Shown in pieces: positions 28,446 through 37,707 of a stretch of 52,222 nt of DNA. This DNA comes from Rhizobacter sp. Root1221 (GTDB taxonomy: Bacteria; Pseudomonadota; Gammaproteobacteria; Burkholderiales; Burkholderiaceae_C). The notes under the pieces were generated by a model, which was given only the letters and a program-made list of their open reading frames with translations, searched no databases and was not told the origin of the DNA. The translations under genes were made by a program, and so were the position numbers. Within the stretch, counting starts at the first letter, position 1. The number at the start of each line of letters is the position of its first letter. The DNA is taken from NCBI RefSeq assembly GCF_001425785.1, contig NZ_LMDI01000004.1, positions 74,842-127,063 on the forward strand, read 5' to 3'.

Positions 28446-29125
28446 CGTCGATCTTCCGGGCCGTTGAGTTGGGGCGGATGCTCGGTGACACGCACCTTCG
28501 TGCTGTAACGGAACGCGTCGACCCGGACGCGTGGGGGCATGGGTGAGAAAACGCGGAAAACCCTGCCCTGCAGAGGGAATGCCGTGACAACGTTTTCAAG
28601 AATCAATCGGGAAACAATGTGTCGACGCGATACAAACCCTGACACTTGTACGGAATTCCATTCGAATGGCGAGGGTTGGATAGTTCAACCCCCCTGGAAC
28701 AGGGGGGTGGATGTGAATTGTTAGCGTTTTCTTGCCAGCCTGAAACATCGTTCAGAAATCCGGTGGTATGCACTAATTCTGTTGAAATGAGGTACTTTTA
28801 TGCCGTTCTGAACACGCAATCCAAAGTGCTTCGCTGCATTTTGGAAGCGGTTTCACAAGCGGTGTGTTCACGTGTGCCGCTGGCGGACAGGCCCGTGTTC
28901 ATGCGGGTTCTGAAGCCATCACGCGATTGGTTGTATGACAACTTCGGTGTGCTGGAATTGGCGCAACCAAGTGGTTTTCAGAGGGCGACCGGAGCGCACT
29001 GACCTCAAGCGTCGGGGTGGTGACAGGTCGGTTGTCGGATGACTCGATGACGCCGAAGTTGGGTTCGGGTGCCGCCGAATGTGACGCCTGCAAGTTGGCG
29101 CGGGCACCCTGGCCGGCGGCCGGCC
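28446..29125. other. Gene-poor, AT-richer stretch with palindromes upstream of the DUF1592 operon
   Basis: 680 bp without a supported gene, visibly poorer in G+C than its surroundings, mainly at 28620-28960. Toward the operon: inverted repeat ACGCGTC/GACGCGT (28513-28532); perfect palindrome CCATTCGAATGG (28658-28669); GGGTTG/CAACCC (28673-28691); and ACCCCCCTG/CAGGGGGGT (28688-28708). The last two share bases and exclude each other. A weak minus-strand promoter-like pair TTGAAC-N17-TCGAAT overlaps them. A plus-strand frame of 72 codons (28787-29002) has no Shine-Dalgarno and I do not call it. Confidence 0.6.
28658..28708 (-). promoter_or_regulatory. Cluster of palindrome and two competing hairpins
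   Basis: Three symmetric elements lie in 51 bp, about 215-265 bp upstream of the DUF1592 start: a 12-bp perfect palindrome (28658-28669), a 6-bp stem with 7-nt loop (28673-28691) and a 9-bp stem with GAA loop (28688-28708). Sharing of bases 28688-28691 makes the two stems alternatives, as in attenuators, but no T-run follows. The palindrome may be an operator. Confidence 0.4.
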
Positions 29126-29153
29126 AAAAAAAAAAGACGGCACCGCGGCCGTC
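29126..29153 (-). terminator. Intrinsic terminator of rhlE
   Basis: On the minus strand the GACGGC/GCCGTC stem (29136-29153) with a GC-rich loop is followed by ten T residues (29126-29135). It ends the rhlE transcript about 36 nt after the stop codon. Confidence 0.9.
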
Positions 29154-29189
29154 TCTTTTCAGGAAAGGCAGCCTCCCGGCTGCCTGGGT

Positions 29190-30614
29190 TCAACGCTTCG
29201 GCGAGTTGGCCGGGCGGGGGCCCGACGGCCGGCCACCATCGCGCCGGGGCTCCGCCGGACGCCCGCCACCACCGCCAGCCGACCGGCCGCCAGGCTGACC
29301 CTGGCGCGCTGCGGCGGGCCGGCCGGTGTTGCCACCGCGCCCACCGCCGTTGTTGTGTCCACCACCACCACCGCCGCCGCCGCCCGGGCGGCCACCGCGG
29401 CTGCCGCCACGGCCGGCGCCTTCGCCGATCACCATGCGGCCCAGCACGATGGGCTCGGGCTTTTCGTTGGGGGACGGAGCGAAGCCGGGGATGATTTCCT
29501 TCGGGATCTCGCGCTTGATGAGCTTTTCGATGTCGCGGAGGAAGCCGTTTTCATCGACGCACACCAGTGACACCGCCTCACCCTGCGCGCCGGCCCGGCC
29601 CGTGCGGCCGATGCGGTGCACGTAGTCTTCCGGCACGTTGGGCAGTTCGTAGTTCACGACGTGGGGCAACTGGTCGATGTCGATGCCGCGGGCGGCGATG
29701 TCGGTGGCCACCAGCACCTGCAACTCACCGGTCTTGAACTCGGCCAGGGCCTTCGTGCGGGCGCTCTGGCTCTTGTTGCCGTGGATCGCCATGGCGCTGA
29801 TGCCCTGCTTCTCCAGGTGCTCGACCAGGCGGTTGGCGCCGTGTTTCATGCGGGTGAACACCAGCACCTGATGCCAGTCGTTTTCCTTGATGAGGTGGCA
29901 CAACAGGTCCTTCTTCATCTCGCGGCCCACCGGGTGGATCTTCTGCGCGATGGTTTCGGCCGTGGTGTTGCGGCGGGCGACCTCGATCAGCTCGGGCTTG
30001 TTCAACAGGCGATCGGCGAGGGCCTTGATCTCGTCGCTGAAGGTGGCCGAGAACAGCAGGCTCTGCTTCTTGGCCGGCAGCACTGCGAGCACCTTCTTGA
30101 TGTCGTGGATGAAGCCCATGTCGAGCATGCGGTCGGCTTCGTCGAGGATGAAGATCTCGACGTGGCTCAGGTCGAGCGTGCCTTGCTGGTGGTGGTCGAG
30201 CAGGCGGCCGGGGGTGGCCACGAGGATGTCGACACCCTTGCGGAGCTTGTCGATCTGCGGCTGCATGCCAACACCGCCGAACATCACCATGGAGGTGAGC
30301 TTGGCGTACTTGCCGTAGGTGCGCACGCTTTCCTCGACCTGCGCCGCGAGTTCGCGGGTGGGCGTGAGGATCAGGGCCCGGATGGGCAGGCGCCCGCGCG
30401 TGTCGCGCACGGCCGGCTTCTGCATCAGGCGGTGCAGCGTGGGCAGCGTGAAGCCGGCGGTCTTGCCGGTGCCCGTCTGGGCGCCGCCCAGCAGGTCGGC
30501 ACCGGACATCACGACCGGGATGGCCTGGGTTTGGATGGGGGTGGGGGTGGTGTAACCGTACTCTTCAACGGCGCGCAACAGGGGCTCGGCCAAGCCGAGA
30601 GAAGCAAAAGACAT
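29190..30614 (-). CDS. rhlE: DEAD-box RNA helicase RhlE
   Basis: 474 residues. The helicase core has the Q motif region ([14 protein letters not shown]), AQTGTGKT (motif I, about 44-51), [19 protein letters not shown] in ILDEADRM (motif II), SAT (motif III), then [20 protein letters not shown] and [10 protein letters not shown] (motif VI). The C-terminal ~90 residues are a Gly/Arg-rich RGG-type tail, basic and disordered, which should bind RNA. RhlE-type enzymes remodel ribosomal and mRNA structures and aid growth in the cold. It is monocistronic with a strong terminator. Confidence 0.94.
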   Translation of the reverse strand: MSFASLGLAEPLLRAVEEYGYTTPTPIQTQAIPVVMSGADLLGGAQTGTGKTAGFTLPTLHRLMQKPAVRDTRGRLPIRALILTPTRELAAQVEESVRTYGKYAKLTSMVMFGGVGMQPQIDKLRKGVDILVATPGRLLDHHQQGTLDLSHVEIFILDEADRMLDMGFIHDIKKVLAVLPAKKQSLLFSATFSDEIKALADRLLNKPELIEVARRNTTAETIAQKIHPVGREMKKDLLCHLIKENDWHQVLVFTRMKHGANRLVEHLEKQGISAMAIHGNKSQSARTKALAEFKTGELQVLVATDIAARGIDIDQLPHVVNYELPNVPEDYVHRIGRTGRAGAQGEAVSLVCVDENGFLRDIEKLIKREIPKEIIPGFAPSPNEKPEPIVLGRMVIGEGAGRGGSRGGRPGGGGGGGGGHNNGGGRGGNTGRPAAARQGQPGGRSAGGGGGRPAEPRRDGGRPSGPRPANSPKR

Positions 30615-30989
30615 GGGGGTCCATCAAGAAATCCGCCTGCCGCATGCGTGAGGACCCGGGGGGTCTGTCGACAGGCAGAAGCTGGATTGAGCGGTGCTCG
30701 GGCCAAAAGGTTGCAAACGTCCCGGAAGGCATTAGGGTTTGCGCTGATGAACATTCTACAGGGCAGCGCTACAAGCCCACCCCTACGAATACGTGGTGTA
30801 TGCGCGTCTGTTCGATGCTTGTGCGGCGGAAGTGCAACCCCTCTGAGGGCCTTGGCGGCGGGCGGGTTCCATTTGTCCGGGATAATCCTGCGTTTCCGGT
30901 TCCCGATCCCGACCCCCACGCGCGGCGCTTGCGGCCCGGCGTCCCGGCGGGGCGACCCCCCGGTTCCATCACTTTTCTCACGGTAAACC
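30615..30989. other. Divergent control region between rhlE and ettA
   Basis: 375 bp between divergent starts. It holds small inverted repeats near rhlE (GCCTG/CAGGC around 30630-30675 enclosing GACCC/GGGTC) that may structure the rhlE leader. A minus-strand TAGAAT and a plus-strand GATAAT (30881-30886) look like -10 boxes, but no good -35 was found at proper spacing. No gene is supported. Confidence 0.4.
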
Positions 30990-32654
<1,665 letters not shown>

Positions 32655-32682
32655 GACCGCCCGGCGGGGGTTGACGGCGGGC

Positions 32683-32709
32683 AAGCGCGCATCGACGATC
32701 CGCGCTTTT
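32683..32709 (+). terminator. Weak intrinsic terminator after ettA
   Basis: Stem AAGCGCG/CGCGCTT (32683-32689 and 32701-32707) with an 11-nt loop, followed by only a few T residues. Moderately likely to end the ettA transcript. Confidence 0.5.
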
Positions 32710-32724
32710 CGCCATCACGCCCCC

Positions 32725-34653
32725 ATGGCCGCAGCCAAGCCTCGCCGCTCGAAACCGCCCGTCCTCCCGTCGGCCGACCCACCCGCCGATGGGCGCTTCC
32801 TGCGCATGGCGCGGCCCGATGCGCTCGATCGCCGCGACCGGTCGTTCCAGCCGAGCGTGGGCCGGGCTCCCGCGCCCACGCTGTTCCCGGCCGCCGGCTT
32901 GCCGGTCAAGCACCAGGGGGACAGCAATGCCTGCACCGGGTTTGCGCTGTCGCTTGTGGTCGAGCACCTGCTGCGGGTGTCCGGCCGCGACGCGCGCGCC
33001 ACCATCTCGCCGTTCATGCTGTACTCGATGGCCCGGCGCTACGACGAGTTCCCCGGGTCCACCGAGGACGGCGGCTCGAGCACGCGCGGGGCGCTGAGGG
33101 GCTGGTTCAAGCACGGCGCCTGCGGCGAGGTGCTGTTCCCGGGGCTCGACATGCCGGCCGCGAGCAACTCGCTGGCCGACGACTGGTGGGCCGACGCGGT
33201 GCGCCGGCCGCTGGGTGCGTACTACCGCATCGACCCGCACGCCATCACCGACATGCACGCCGCGCTCAACGAGGTGGGCATCCTGTTCGTCAGCGCCGGT
33301 TGCCACGAAGGCTGGGACGAAGGCGTGGAGGTGCCGGTGCGCAAGCGCCGCCCCACGTCGTTCAAGGGCGTGTGGCAGATCCCGGTGCGCGGTGGCCAGG
33401 CAGCCCATTCGGGGCACGCCTTCGCGATCGTGGGCTACAACGAGGCGGGGTTCCTGATCCAGAACTCGTGGGGCACCGAGTGGGGCTCGTATGGCTACGC
33501 GGTGCTCACCTACGACGACTGGCTGCGCAACGCGATGGACTGCTGGGTGGCGCAGCTCGGTGTCGTGACCCACGAGCACACCGCGATCTCGCGATCGATC
33601 ACGTTGCGAACCGACGCGGCGGGCCGGGTGGCCTTGGCAGCGAGCACCGTGTTGCGTGACCGCGAGATCTCGCCCTTCATCGTGAACATGGGGCACGACG
33701 GCTCGCTCAGCAACAGCGGGGTGTTCCGCACGAAACCGGACGATGTGCGCGCCATCGTCGACGTGCACCTGGCCGAGGCGCGCAAGCGCTGGAACCTCGT
33801 GGACGACACGGTGGACGTGTGCATCTTCGCGCACGGGGGCCTCGTGGGCGAAGCGCAGGCCGCCGACATCGCGGCGCATTGGATCCCGCTGCTCTACGAC
33901 CGCCAGATATTCCCGGTCTTCCTGATGTGGGAGACCGATTTCCTGTCGACGGCCCTGGCGTGCATCCACGACGCGGTGGGTCCCATGCCGCGGCAGGCCG
34001 ACGGCGCCGCGCCACCGGGGCGGTGGTGGAACGAACGCCTGGAGCGGCTTCTCGCGCGGCCCGGCACGCTGATCTGGAACGAGATGAAGCAGAACGCCGA
34101 GGCGCTGAGCGCGTACAAGCCTGGCGCGCCCGACGACGCACAGGCCGGTGCGGTGCTGCTGTACCGCCACTTCAAGCACGGCGTGGCGAACAAGAAGATC
34201 CGCATGCACGTGGTGGCCCATTCGGCCGGGTGCCTCGTGGCCACCGGCATGATCCACCAGCTGGCCGAGGACGGCATGCGGTTCGAGTCCGTCTCCTTCA
34301 TGGCCCCGGCGGTGCGGGTCGACACGTTCGATGCCCGCGTGCGCCCGCACCTCCACTCGGGGGCCGTGCAGCGCTACCAGCAGTTCCACCTGACCGACCG
34401 CGCCGAGGAAGACGACACCACGTGCGGTCCGTACCGGCGCTCGTTGCTGTATCTCGTGAGCCAGTCGTTCGAAGGGGGCAGCCCGACGCCGGTGCTGGGC
34501 ATGCAGAAGTACTTCGACGCCTGCGCGCCCGCGTTGCCACGCACCACCGCTTGGGTGGCGCCCGGCCCGGTCAGTGCCAGCGCCAGCCACGGCGGGTTCG
34601 ACAACGACCCGGGCACCATCGCGCAGATCGTCGACTTCATCGCCGACCGCTGA
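32725..34653 (+). CDS. Papain-like (C1) peptidase fused to an alpha/beta-hydrolase domain
   Basis: 642 residues from ATG 32725. The N-terminal half is a C1-type peptidase: Cys70 in KHQGDSNACTGFALS, His231 in SGHAFAIVGYN, Asn247 in IQNSWGTEWGSYGY, giving the full Cys-His-Asn triad. The second half (from ~355) has alpha/beta-hydrolase features: CIFAHGGLVGE, the nucleophile elbow AHSAG (Ser500) and late SHGG (His622). No signal peptide or prodomain is visible; the first 45 residues are basic and Pro-rich. It is therefore probably a cytoplasmic, two-active-site enzyme. Not clearly in an operon. No function recognised for this combination. Confidence 0.78.
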   Translation: MAAAKPRRSKPPVLPSADPPADGRFLRMARPDALDRRDRSFQPSVGRAPAPTLFPAAGLPVKHQGDSNACTGFALSLVVEHLLRVSGRDARATISPFMLYSMARRYDEFPGSTEDGGSSTRGALRGWFKHGACGEVLFPGLDMPAASNSLADDWWADAVRRPLGAYYRIDPHAITDMHAALNEVGILFVSAGCHEGWDEGVEVPVRKRRPTSFKGVWQIPVRGGQAAHSGHAFAIVGYNEAGFLIQNSWGTEWGSYGYAVLTYDDWLRNAMDCWVAQLGVVTHEHTAISRSITLRTDAAGRVALAASTVLRDREISPFIVNMGHDGSLSNSGVFRTKPDDVRAIVDVHLAEARKRWNLVDDTVDVCIFAHGGLVGEAQAADIAAHWIPLLYDRQIFPVFLMWETDFLSTALACIHDAVGPMPRQADGAAPPGRWWNERLERLLARPGTLIWNEMKQNAEALSAYKPGAPDDAQAGAVLLYRHFKHGVANKKIRMHVVAHSAGCLVATGMIHQLAEDGMRFESVSFMAPAVRVDTFDARVRPHLHSGAVQRYQQFHLTDRAEEDDTTCGPYRRSLLYLVSQSFEGGSPTPVLGMQKYFDACAPALPRTTAWVAPGPVSASASHGGFDNDPGTIAQIVDFIADR

Positions 34654-34659
34654 GCGTAT

Positions 34660-35118
34660 TCAGCCCGGGGGGAAGTGCGGCCCCGGTCCCTGCTCGGACA
34701 ACTCGTCCAGCGGGTTGCGCAACGGGCAGGCGGTCACGGACAGGCACCCGCAGCCGATGCAACCATCGAGCTGGTCGCGCAGCCGGGTGAGCTGCCCGAT
34801 GCGGTCGGTGAGGTCCGCGTGCCAGCGCGCGGACAGGCGCGACCAGTCCGCCACCGTGGGCGTGCGTTTCTCGGGCAGGGCCTGCAGCGCCTCGTGAATG
34901 GCGCCGAGCGGCACGCCCACGCGTTGGGCCACCTTGATGATCGCCACACGCCGCAGCACGTCACGCGTGTAGCGGCGCTGGTTGCCGCTGTTGCGGTGGC
35001 TGTGGATCAGCCCCTTCGATTCGTAGAAGTGCAGCGCCGACACTGCCACGCCGCTGCGGGCCGCGACCTCGCCCACGGTGAGCACCTTGCCGATGTCCGC
35101 CGGATCGATTCGCGGCAT
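34660..35118 (-). CDS. soxR: Redox-sensitive MerR-family activator SoxR
   Basis: 152 residues. A MerR-type winged helix at the N-terminus ([21 protein letters not shown], read in parts), a dimerisation helix, and the [2Fe-2S] cluster cysteines Cys120, Cys123, Cys125 and Cys131 in [12 protein letters not shown], the SoxR signature. In non-enteric bacteria SoxR senses redox-active compounds and acts directly on transporter, monooxygenase and other genes. Start ATG 35118 gives the family N-terminus; the open frame extends upstream without support. A sox-box-like site lies 15 bp upstream. Confidence 0.94.
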   Translation of the reverse strand: MPRIDPADIGKVLTVGEVAARSGVAVSALHFYESKGLIHSHRNSGNQRRYTRDVLRRVAIIKVAQRVGVPLGAIHEALQALPEKRTPTVADWSRLSARWHADLTDRIGQLTRLRDQLDGCIGCGCLSVTACPLRNPLDELSEQGPGPHFPPG

Positions 35119-35132
35119 GAAGAACTCCTTGA

Positions 35133-35150
35133 CCTTGACATAGGTTGAGG
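35133..35150. promoter_or_regulatory. SoxR-box-like operator
   Basis: On the minus strand CCTCAACCTATGTCAAGG, an 18-bp imperfect palindrome with the same ends as the E. coli soxS site (CCTCAA...TTGAGG). It sits between soxR and the divergent small gene. Plus-strand hexamers TTGACC (35129-35134) and TTTAAG (35152-35157) flank it, so it could control the small gene and soxR itself. Confidence 0.55.
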
Positions 35151-35195
35151 TTTTAAGCTGCGACGCATCCGTTGGCAAGCAGGGAGGCACGAACC

Positions 35196-35522
35196 ATGAA
35201 CAAGCGGGAAGTGGCGGTGGTGGAGGAGGTGGTGGCCGAGGTGCGTGCCACCATGCCGGGGATCGTGGCGGGGTGGCAGCGGGTGTGGGTGCAGTTCCAG
35301 TCGTCGGCCGGTTACCTGAGCACCCGGGTGATGTGCGATGCCGCACCGGTGGACGCGGTGCGCCACCGCGCGCTGTTCGTGCGGTTCGAGGCTTGCGCCC
35401 GCCGCCTGCGCGGGGCCGCGGCCCACGACACCCCGGCATTCGTGTCATGTGACATCGAGGTGGTGGCCGGCGGTGCGCACACCGCGCGGGTCGCCCGTGA
35501 CCCGTCGGTGTGGTTCGCGTGA
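35196..35522 (+). CDS. Hypothetical protein, possible SoxR target
   Basis: A 108-residue protein that I do not recognise. It starts [20 protein letters not shown] and appears as one alpha/beta soluble domain with two cysteines ([14 protein letters not shown]). A good Shine-Dalgarno (AGGGAGG, 35181-35187) precedes the ATG. There is no signal or membrane helix. Its divergent position across the sox-box-like site makes it a candidate SoxR target. It is convergent with the TPR lipoprotein gene. Confidence 0.65.
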   Translation: MNKREVAVVEEVVAEVRATMPGIVAGWQRVWVQFQSSAGYLSTRVMCDAAPVDAVRHRALFVRFEACARRLRGAAAHDTPAFVSCDIEVVAGGAHTARVARDPSVWFA

Positions 35523-35526
35523 CCCG

Positions 35527-36183
35527 TCAGGGTGCGCTGGCTGCGGCGAAGGTGCGGCCGGCCGCCGGGGAGACCTTCATGGCTTCCTGCACGTCGGCGT
35601 TGCCCTCGGCGTCGCCGGTGCGTTGGCGCGCGATGCCGCGGCCATAGCGCGCCGTGAGGTGCGAGGGTTCTGCCTTCAGTGCCGCATCGAAGGCCTGCAG
35701 CGCCTCGCGCGGGCGGCCGAGCAGCAGCAGCGCTTGCCCGAACGCGGTCTGGGCTTCGGCGACGGGGCCCGGCATCAGCATCGCGTGATAGCAGTTCTTG
35801 AGGCCGGCATCATTGCGCTCGGCGGCCACCTGGATCACGCAGCGGGCGTTGCGCACCCGGGTGTTCTGCGGGTCGAGCAGCACCGCGCGGTTGATGTCGG
35901 CCATCGCGGCGGCGGATTGGCCGGCCGCATGGTGCACGATGGCGCGGTCGTACGTGGCCTGGGCGTGTCGAGGGTCGAGCAGGAGTGCGGTGTCGAGGTC
36001 GCGCAGCGCGGCCTGTGGTTGCCCTGCTTCGGCCAGCGCGAGACCGCGGCGGGCGAAATCATCGGCACTGACGGCCGCAGCCGCCGGAGATGCTGAATCG
36101 GTGTGCCCATGCCGCGGGCTGGCACAGCCCGCCAGGATGGCGACCCACAACACGACGAATGAACTTGCACCGGTCTTCTTCAT
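35527..36183 (-). CDS. TPR-repeat lipoprotein
   Basis: 218 residues. The signal ends VAILAGC, a lipobox. Then come tetratricopeptide repeats: FARRGLALAEAGQPQAALRDLDTALLLDP-like units at about 43-75, 76-110 and 140-172, with the usual Ala/Gly/Pro spacing. The middle has two cysteines (ARCVIQ, KNCYHAM). TPR lipoproteins of this kind hold partners in outer-membrane assembly or pilus systems, but nothing here specifies a partner. Confidence 0.82.
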   Translation of the reverse strand: MKKTGASSFVVLWVAILAGCASPRHGHTDSASPAAAAVSADDFARRGLALAEAGQPQAALRDLDTALLLDPRHAQATYDRAIVHHAAGQSAAAMADINRAVLLDPQNTRVRNARCVIQVAAERNDAGLKNCYHAMLMPGPVAEAQTAFGQALLLLGRPREALQAFDAALKAEPSHLTARYGRGIARQRTGDAEGNADVQEAMKVSPAAGRTFAAASAP

Positions 36184-36293
36184 GAGACGGTCCTCCCTGC
36201 GCGGCGTCGTGGCCGCTCACGGACCAAGTCTCGCTGAACTTGGTGAAAATTTGCATCCCGCAGGAAAAAATACAGGGTCTATCCGGGTTGCGG

Positions 36294-36872
36294 TCAGGGC
36301 AAGGTGGCTTCGTGTTCCGGCACGGGGGACGGGATGCCGGCGGCCTGGTCCACCGGGAGCTTCGGGATGTCACGCGGCGGTGTGGCCGCCGCCGCGGCGG
36401 CCATGGGCGGCGTGGCCAGGGCCTGCGGGGCCTCTGACGCCGGGGTGGACGCCGGTTCGGGCGCGACGTGGACATCAGGGATCGGCATGGCCACGGGCTT
36501 CGCCTCGGCCACCTTGGCCTTGCGCACCGGTGGGGTCGGCGGCAGGGCCAGTCCGCCCCAGGAATCCCAAGCCGAGTGGCGTGCCTCGGGCGGGGCCACG
36601 GGCAGATCCTCGACCACGTCGCCGTGCGAGTTCGTGATCAGCACCTTGTGGGAGGAGGTGTTGGCGGCCACGGCGCGGCCGAAGCGGCGCAGCATCTCGA
36701 GATCGTTGTGCCAGACGTGGCCTTGCCGGTGCAGGCGGCCCTCGGCGTCGCGGGTGATCTCGACGATGCGGTAGATGGGCTGGCGGTCCCAGCCGGTGTC
36801 GTCGGCGAGCGGGCGGAACCCGGTCGTGACAGTGCCGGCCGCCGGGCGCTGGGGCTTGAATCGATCTGACAC
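36294..36872 (-). CDS. Hypothetical protein with Pro/Ala-rich C-terminus
   Basis: 192 residues from a GTG at 36872, chosen because AGGGAG lies five bases upstream; a good ATG is lacking. The first ~100 residues are a compact domain (WDRQPIYRIVEITRDAEGRLH, read in parts, and HVWHNDLEMLRRFGRAV) that looks conserved. The rest is low complexity with many Pro and Ala. No signal peptide or membrane segment. I do not recognise the family. Confidence 0.6.
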   Translation of the reverse strand: MSDRFKPQRPAAGTVTTGFRPLADDTGWDRQPIYRIVEITRDAEGRLHRQGHVWHNDLEMLRRFGRAVAANTSSHKVLITNSHGDVVEDLPVAPPEARHSAWDSWGGLALPPTPPVRKAKVAEAKPVAMPIPDVHVAPEPASTPASEAPQALATPPMAAAAAATPPRDIPKLPVDQAAGIPSPVPEHEATLP

Positions 36873-36978
36873 ACGAACTCCCTGCTCGCATTGCTTCAGT
36901 GTGCTATCGGCAGGCCACCGGCCAAACTGAACTGACGGCCAGCACTTGCGTGATAAACCGCCGCCGCTGCCGCGATAA

Positions 36979-36991
36979 TGGACGCTGTCCA
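36979..36991. promoter_or_regulatory. Palindrome upstream of the TetR-type gene (candidate operator)
   Basis: TGGAC-GCT-GTCCA, a perfect 5-bp inverted repeat, 12 bp before the regulator's ATG. Its first base is the last base of a -10-like GATAAT (36974-36979). A repressor bound here would cover the transcription start, fitting autoregulation. Confidence 0.4.
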
Positions 36992-37003
36992 CATGGAGCG
37001 GCC

Positions 37004-37648
37004 ATGACAGCGAAGGCAAGCGAAACCCCCGCGCGGGGCACCTACCGGCACGGCGACCTGCGCAACGCATTGCTGCAGGCGGGCATCGCGCTCGCCCGCG
37101 AGGGTGGCCCCGAGGCCATCGTGTTGCGCGAGGCCACGCGCCGCGCGGGCGTGGTGCCCAACGCTGCGTACCGGCATTTCGCCAGCCGCGGGGACCTGGT
37201 CGACGCGGTGCGCTCGGCGGCGCTGTCCGAGCTTGCGTGCGAGATGGAGGCCGGTGTGGCCCGTGCCACTGCGGGGCTCGACGGCGCCGACGCGGCGCGT
37301 GCGGCGTTGCGGGCCGTGGGGCTCGGGTACCTGAAGTTCGCCCGCGAGCAGCAGGGGCTCTTCCTCACGACGTTCCCGTTTCCGAACGACGTGCGGGTCG
37401 ACACCGACCCGGCCCGGGCCGGCGCGAGCGGGCTGAACCCGTTCCAGCTGCTGGGAGCGGCACTGGACCGCATGGTGGACACCGGCCTGATGGCCGCCTC
37501 ACGGCGCCCTGGCGCGGAGTTCCTGGCGTGGTCCGCGGTGCACGGGCTGGCGTTGCTGATCATCGACGGGCCGCTGCGGCATGTGCCAACGCCGTTCACC
37601 GGACAACTCGCCCAGCGGCTGCTGGACATGGTGGAACAGGGGCTCTGA
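37004..37648 (+). CDS. TetR-family transcriptional regulator
   Basis: 214 residues. The N-terminal helix-turn-helix reads LRNALLQAGIALAREGGPEAI then VLREATRRAGVVPNAAYRHF, a standard TetR DNA-binding domain with the recognition helix NAAYRHFASRGDLV. The C-terminal ligand/dimer domain (about 80-210) resembles the group with a TetR_C WHG-type region. It lies 59 nt upstream of ggt on the same strand, and a palindrome precedes it, suggesting control of itself and possibly ggt. Confidence 0.88.
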   Translation: MTAKASETPARGTYRHGDLRNALLQAGIALAREGGPEAIVLREATRRAGVVPNAAYRHFASRGDLVDAVRSAALSELACEMEAGVARATAGLDGADAARAALRAVGLGYLKFAREQQGLFLTTFPFPNDVRVDTDPARAGASGLNPFQLLGAALDRMVDTGLMAASRRPGAEFLAWSAVHGLALLIIDGPLRHVPTPFTGQLAQRLLDMVEQGL

Positions 37649-37707
37649 ACCGGATCTTCCGGGAGCGACCTAAGATGCCCGGACCCCGAACTCCCAGGAG
37701 ACTCCCG

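Noticed and set aside
28787-29002. 72-codon plus-strand frame in the AT-richer gap
   Set aside because: No Shine-Dalgarno, no recognisable family and no partner gene; composition follows the noncoding surroundings.
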